A DNA stretch of 64,000 nucleotides from assembly GCA_964494205.1 (NCBI GenBank), contig CAZBRD010000010.1, forward strand, positions 124,001 to 188,000, in the 5' to 3' direction. The notes under the pieces were generated by a model. That model was not told where the DNA came from and did not search any database. It worked only from the letters and a program-made list of their open reading frames with translations. The stretch is from JBBTCX01 sp964494205 (GTDB lineage: Bacteria; Planctomycetota; Phycisphaerae; UBA1845). Shown here piece by piece: positions 60,258-64,000 of this stretch. A program made the position numbers and the translations under genes. Each line of letters begins with the position of its first letter. Within the stretch, counting starts at the first letter, position 1.

Positions 60258-61787
60258 ATGGATACGAAAGCGTTGCTGTCAAAGTTGGGAATCGAGGCTA
60301 CCAACCCTGGCGGATTTTGCGGGGAGTGGCTAGGTCGTGGCGAGAAGCTGGATTCCATCTCGCCGATCGACGGTAAGGTCATCGCGAGCGTCGCGCAAAT
60401 TACGCCTGACGAATACGAGAAGGTCGCGACTCGCGCTCACGACGCTTTCCTGAATTGGCGCAGCGTGCCCGCCCCGGCGCGTGGGGAAACGATTCGACGC
60501 CTTGGTTTGGCTTTGCGCGAACTCAAGTCCGAGCTTGGCGCACTCGTCACTCTGGAGATGGGAAAAATCCGTGCGGAGGGCGAGGGCGAAGTTCAGGAGA
60601 TGATCGACATCTGCGATTTCGCGGTCGGTCTCTCGCGACAACTCTACGGCCTCACCATGCACTCCGAGCGGCCGCTGCATCGAATGTACGAGCAATGGCA
60701 TCCGCTTGGTGTGATCGGCGTTATCAGTGCGTTCAATTTTCCGGTGGCTGTGTGGTCTTGGAACAGCGCTCTGGCAGCCGTGTGTGGAGACTCAACGCTC
60801 TGGAAGCCATCGTCGCAAACACCGCTGACAGCCGTCGCTACGACGAAGATCGCTGAGAAAGTATGTAAAGAGACCGGCGTCGATCCAGCCATTTTCAGTC
60901 TCGTGATCGGTCCGGGTAGAACGATTGGTGAACAACTGATCCGCGATCGTCGAATTCCGCAAATATCAGCAACCGGTAGTTGCAAAATGGGTTATCGAGT
61001 CGGCGCAGTAGTCGGAGAGCGACTTGGCCGGACGATTCTCGAACTCGGCGGCAACAACGCTATCGTCGTTTCACCGAATGCGGATTTGTCGCTCGCGATG
61101 CGCGCGATCCTCTTCGGTTCAGTGGGAACAGCCGGTCAGCGCTGCACCAGCACGCGGCGACTCATCGTGCACAAATCGATTCGCGACGAGTTGGTGAGCA
61201 AGCTGGTCGCAGCCTACAAGCAGGTGCCCATCGGCAACCCGATGGAAACAGGTACGCTCATGGGCCCGCTCATCGACCAGAACGCGGTCAAAGACATGAT
61301 GAACGCCATTGACGCACTCAAACGCGAAGGCGGGCAGGTGTTGTACGGCGGCGAGCGGCTCGAGGGGGCGAAATACCCCGGCGGCTGCTACGTGACACCG
61401 TGTATTGCGGCTGCGAAAAACGAATACAAGATCGTGCAGGATGAGACCTTCGCACCGATCCTCTATGTCATAGGATATGACTCCATGGACGAAGCCATCG
61501 CTCTGCATAACGGCGTGCCGCAGGGACTTAGCTCAGCCATTTTCACGCGAGACCTGCTGGAAGCTGAGCGATTCCTCTCGTGCGCTGGCAGCGACTGCGG
61601 CATCGCCAACGTGAACATCGGTACGAGCGGGGCGGAAGTCGGCGGGGCGTTCGGCGGCGAAAAGGAAACCGGCGGCGGTCGCGAGTCAGGCTCTGACGTA
61701 TGGAAGTGCTACATGCGACGTCAGACGAACACGATCAATTACTCGACGCAGTTGCCATTGGCACAGGGAATCAAGTTTGGGGATTAA
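60258..61787 (+). CDS. Aldehyde dehydrogenase, ALDH7/AmaB type
   Basis: 509 residues. NAD-binding GVIGVISAFNFPVAVWSWN (about 155), ISATGSCKMGYRVG (about 237), the general-base Glu in LELGGNNAIVV (about 262) and catalytic Cys in GQRCTSTRRL (about 296). The C-terminal INYSTQLPLAQGIKFG is typical of ALDH7 (alpha-aminoadipic semialdehyde/piperideine-6-carboxylate dehydrogenase). It oxidises amino-acid semialdehydes. It could take up semialdehydes made by the AGXT2-like aminotransferase, but lysine breakdown is the better-known role. The start ATG at 60258 follows GAGAGGTG. Confidence 0.92.
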   Translation: MDTKALLSKLGIEATNPGGFCGEWLGRGEKLDSISPIDGKVIASVAQITPDEYEKVATRAHDAFLNWRSVPAPARGETIRRLGLALRELKSELGALVTLEMGKIRAEGEGEVQEMIDICDFAVGLSRQLYGLTMHSERPLHRMYEQWHPLGVIGVISAFNFPVAVWSWNSALAAVCGDSTLWKPSSQTPLTAVATTKIAEKVCKETGVDPAIFSLVIGPGRTIGEQLIRDRRIPQISATGSCKMGYRVGAVVGERLGRTILELGGNNAIVVSPNADLSLAMRAILFGSVGTAGQRCTSTRRLIVHKSIRDELVSKLVAAYKQVPIGNPMETGTLMGPLIDQNAVKDMMNAIDALKREGGQVLYGGERLEGAKYPGGCYVTPCIAAAKNEYKIVQDETFAPILYVIGYDSMDEAIALHNGVPQGLSSAIFTRDLLEAERFLSCAGSDCGIANVNIGTSGAEVGGAFGGEKETGGGRESGSDVWKCYMRRQTNTINYSTQLPLAQGIKFGD

Positions 61788-61833
61788 TGGAATTCGGTTT
61801 GCGATAAGGGACTCAATTGGGCTCATTCCTTAA

Positions 61834-63120
61834 ATGAAACTCCTCGCACTCGAAACCTTCAAGCTCGGCGTCAACAACCTGCGGTTGCACAAGCTGCGGT
61901 CGTTGCTGACTTCGCTTGGCATCATCTTCGGCGTGGCTGCGGTCATTTGTATGTTGTCGATCAGCGAGGGCGCGTCTGCGGACGAACTGCGTTTGATCGA
62001 GCTGCTTGGCACGAAGAACATCATCGTCAATTCCATTAAACCCGCGCAGACAACGGCGGTCGCGCAGGGTAACTCCAACCTTGTGCAATATGGAATCACT
62101 CGGGCGGACGTGGCTGCTATCGAGGCCACCGTTCCGAACTTGGTGCACATCGTTCCGCTCAAAACGGTTTCCTACCGCGCGCGATCGGGTGTCAACCAGG
62201 CTGTGCTCAATGTCGTTGGCACAACTCCTGCCTTCTTCGAAATCGTCAACATCGACGTGTCTCAGGGTCGGGTTCTGACTGGTCCCGACATGACCGATCG
62301 CCTCAACGTGTGCGTTATTGGTCACGAAATCGCGCAGCAGTTGTTCCCCGTGGAAGACCCGTTGGGCGAAACGATTCTGGTTGAGCGATACCCGAGCGCG
62401 GTTCCGTTCACCGTCGTCGGCGTTCTGGAACAGGCGCAGACAGCCGGTGCGCCCGCACGCGGCGTCGAGGAGCGAAACCTCAATCGCGAAGTGTTCATTC
62501 CGCTGACGACAGCCGAATCGCAATTCGGCGAGATTACACGTAAGGTCGAATCAGGCTCGCGCGAGCTTATTAAGGTCCAGTACTCCGGCCTGTATCTCAC
62601 GGCTGACGACATCGAGCACGTCCTGCCGTTGTCGAAGATCGTGCAGCGTGTCCTCGAGCATAGCCGCACCAACGTCGACTACGAGATCAAGGTTCCGCTC
62701 GAGCGATTGAAGCTGGCAGAGAAGAAGAAGCGAAACAGCCAGCTCACGCTGGGTTTCATCGCGGGCGTGTCGCTGCTGGTCGGTGGTATCGGCATCATGA
62801 ACATCATGCTGGCTACGGTCACTGAGCGTACGCGGGAAATTGGCATCCGCCGCGCTCTCGGTGCGAGGCAAAAGCACATCGCCGTTCAGTTCCTTGTCGA
62901 GACAGTCGTGTTGTCGATCAGTGGCGGCTTGGTGGGCGCGATGCTGGGAATCAGCGGGGCGTACGTGCTCAGCTCCTACGGCGAATGGAACACGATCGTG
63001 AGTACCTGGTCGGTTTTGGTCAGCTTTGGATTGTCGGTTCTTGTCGGGATCTTCTTCGGGATGTACCCCGCCATGTCAGCCGCAAAGCTCGATCCGATCG
63101 TCGCGCTACGATACGAATAG
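61834..63120 (+). CDS. MacB-type ABC transporter permease
   Basis: 428 residues. N-terminal helix with LRLHKLRSLLTSLGIIFGVAAVI (about residues 18-38), a periplasmic MacB_PCD domain of about 240 residues (SISEGAS, GTTPAFFEI, GQGR-like QGRVLTG) and three C-terminal helices with GIGIMNIMLATVTERTREIG (FtsX domain, about 312). No ATPase gene lies next to it in the window, so the partner is elsewhere. The start ATG 61834 follows a weak TTAA leader. Confidence 0.92.
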   Translation: MKLLALETFKLGVNNLRLHKLRSLLTSLGIIFGVAAVICMLSISEGASADELRLIELLGTKNIIVNSIKPAQTTAVAQGNSNLVQYGITRADVAAIEATVPNLVHIVPLKTVSYRARSGVNQAVLNVVGTTPAFFEIVNIDVSQGRVLTGPDMTDRLNVCVIGHEIAQQLFPVEDPLGETILVERYPSAVPFTVVGVLEQAQTAGAPARGVEERNLNREVFIPLTTAESQFGEITRKVESGSRELIKVQYSGLYLTADDIEHVLPLSKIVQRVLEHSRTNVDYEIKVPLERLKLAEKKKRNSQLTLGFIAGVSLLVGGIGIMNIMLATVTERTREIGIRRALGARQKHIAVQFLVETVVLSISGGLVGAMLGISGAYVLSSYGEWNTIVSTWSVLVSFGLSVLVGIFFGMYPAMSAAKLDPIVALRYE

Positions 63121-63489
63121 GCTCCAGATTTGCCTGGCGCAAAAGTGGACACTTGGGGCCGAGAATTAAAGTCAAGGAATAATAGAGGCCTTTTCGATAG
63201 CGCCAGGGGCATTCTCTAAGAAAAATTCGTCCGCGCTTGACCCCTGTCGTATACTTCCGTTGAAGCTGTTCCCCCCCTTATGCAGTCTCCCCAAAGTACA
63301 TGAGCGCGCCCGCATTGCGGGCACTGTGTTCGGTTGTCGCGTTTACAAGTGTCGACATGAACTTTCTGCTCGCTGACGCGCCCAATGGTTATCGAGCATC
63401 GTACTAATAAGTAGGGGCCGATCCTAAGGAGAGGAGACTCCGGGTGTGGGCCGGTTCCGATTTTAGGAGAGAGAAAAGGAGGTCGGGTT
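63121..63489. other. Intergenic region upstream of sigma factor gene
   Basis: About 370 bases. GCCCGCATTGCGGGC (about 63309-63323) is a hairpin. No repeat family from this window was recognised and no gene called. AAAAGGAGGTC (63475-63485) is the ribosome site of the next gene. Confidence 0.55.
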
Positions 63490-64000
63490 ATGTCATTAAT
63501 CATGACCAATTTGATCGAGGACAAAGCGGTTCTTCCAATGTTGCCGACGGCTAAGCCGCCGATGGATTCAGTGATTGATTCACTGTCGTCCGCGGATCAG
63601 GTATTGCTGACGCGCTTGCTGACGGAACCAATCGATTACGTCGATCACCCCGACTTTGCCAAGGCCAATACTGAATCGAAACTGTTTGGCGGTGCAGCCA
63701 AGCTGACTGATCGAAACGCGACCCGCTTCGCGGAAAAGGCCGATGCCATTACCAAGGTGGTGAGCAGCGGCGAGCGTATGCCGACATTGAGCCATAAAGA
63801 AGAGCAGCACCTGTTCATGCGCTACAACTACTCGCGCCGGCAGATTTGCCAGATTCTGGCGAAAGAAGCGGGCAAGTCGCTGAGTGCTGCCAGCACGCGT
63901 CAATTGCTCGCGTGGGGCCACCGTGCGCTCGCGACCCGCGGCGTCATCGTGCGGATCAACATTCCGCTGGTGCTCGCCATGGCCAAGCGAACCAAGATCG
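63490..64000 (+). CDS. RNA polymerase sigma factor, N-terminal part (3' end outside window)
   Basis: 170 codons visible, open to the window edge. From about residue 110: SHKEEQHLFMRYNYSRRQICQIL, then GHRALATRGVIVRINIPLVLAMAKRTKI, the start of sigma region 2 (shortened here to IPLVLAMAKRTKI). The N-terminal about 100 residues are variable and not conserved in other sigma factors I know. The layout matches divergent planctomycete sigma-70 members. The ATG at 63490 is set by AAAAGGAGG. A frame on the opposite strand is rejected. Confidence 0.82.
   Translation, partial: MSLIMTNLIEDKAVLPMLPTAKPPMDSVIDSLSSADQVLLTRLLTEPIDYVDHPDFAKANTESKLFGGAAKLTDRNATRFAEKADAITKVVSSGERMPTLSHKEEQHLFMRYNYSRRQICQILAKEAGKSLSAASTRQLLAWGHRALATRGVIVRINIPLVLAMAKRTKI

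Noticed and set aside
63216..63524. Minus-strand frame with CPQCGRAHVLWGD before the sigma factor
   Set aside because: The zinc-ribbon-like part is short, no other feature supports it, and it runs over the sigma factor start.
1..64000. tRNA, rRNA and purine riboswitch search by eye
   Set aside because: No convincing tRNA arms, rRNA conserved blocks or purine-riboswitch core were found; a covariance search would be needed to be certain.

Overview
The window looks like chromosome from an uncultured planctomycete-like bacterium (Planctomycetota, possibly Phycisphaerae-related). This is inferred from gene style, not from a marker gene. The signs are an IPTL-CTERM protein, small membrane proteins ending in a zinc ribbon of the form CxxCxxD...CPEC, a divergent sigma factor with the signature NIPLVLAMAKR, a DUF1111 di-heme protein, a member of a Lys/Arg-rich family common in Planctomycetota, and intergenic spaces full of short palindromic repeats. 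No rRNA, tRNA, CRISPR array or prophage was seen.

Layout. 1-6511: aerobic terminal oxidase block, with the end of ctaD, then ctaE, ctaF, two small membrane proteins, ctaA (heme A synthase), ctaB (heme O synthase), an ABC exporter pair and a SCO1-type copper chaperone. A DUF420 (CtaM-like) gene follows at 9038. 6884-8922: five short genes with near-consensus Shine-Dalgarno sequences (lipoproteins, a WG-repeat protein, an Lmo0937-like peptide, CsbD), probably envelope or stress related. 9638-43623: a roughly 34-kb nucleobase-catabolism region carrying homologues of the E. coli ygeW-ygeY-hyuA-xdhD-ygfK-ssnA-ygfJ set, which has been linked to anaerobic purine and urate use. It also has a second three-subunit molybdenum hydroxylase, an XdhC-type maturation factor, preT-preA (dihydropyrimidine dehydrogenase), thymidine kinase and a NupC nucleoside transporter. 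Unrelated genes (MaoC-like hydratase, EF-G paralogue, lipoprotein, DUF1428) are interspersed. 43648-44423: PIN/UPF0175 toxin-antitoxin pair. 44676-64000: mixed accessory genes: zinc-ribbon membrane proteins, a CPA1 antiporter, an IPTL-CTERM protein, an AGXT2-like aminotransferase, a DUF1111 cytochrome, a response regulator, a HAD phosphatase, a DUF2723 glycosyltransferase, an ALDH7-type dehydrogenase, a MacB-like permease and the start of a sigma factor.

How it may work together. NupC imports nucleosides and thymidine kinase salvages deoxythymidine. PreTA and HyuA reduce and open the pyrimidine ring. SsnA, the molybdenum hydroxylases and YgfK act on purines. YgeW (carbamoyltransferase) and YgeY (M20 hydrolase) would process the opened, carbamoylated products. 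YgeX (2,3-diaminopropionate ammonia-lyase) is missing; two other fold-type II PLP enzymes sit in its place. YgfK is short: it lacks the internal GltD-like flavoprotein module of the E. coli protein, and a GltD-like protein is encoded separately (preT).

The most unusual feature is the repeat load. Several families of palindromic elements recur between genes, and copies also lie in frame inside at least six conserved genes (sco, the PLP enzyme, thrC-like, xdhD, ygfK and the large Mo-hydroxylase subunit). A 194-bp MITE-like element occurs twice, each copy flanked by its own 10-bp direct repeat and inserted in the loop of another palindromic repeat.
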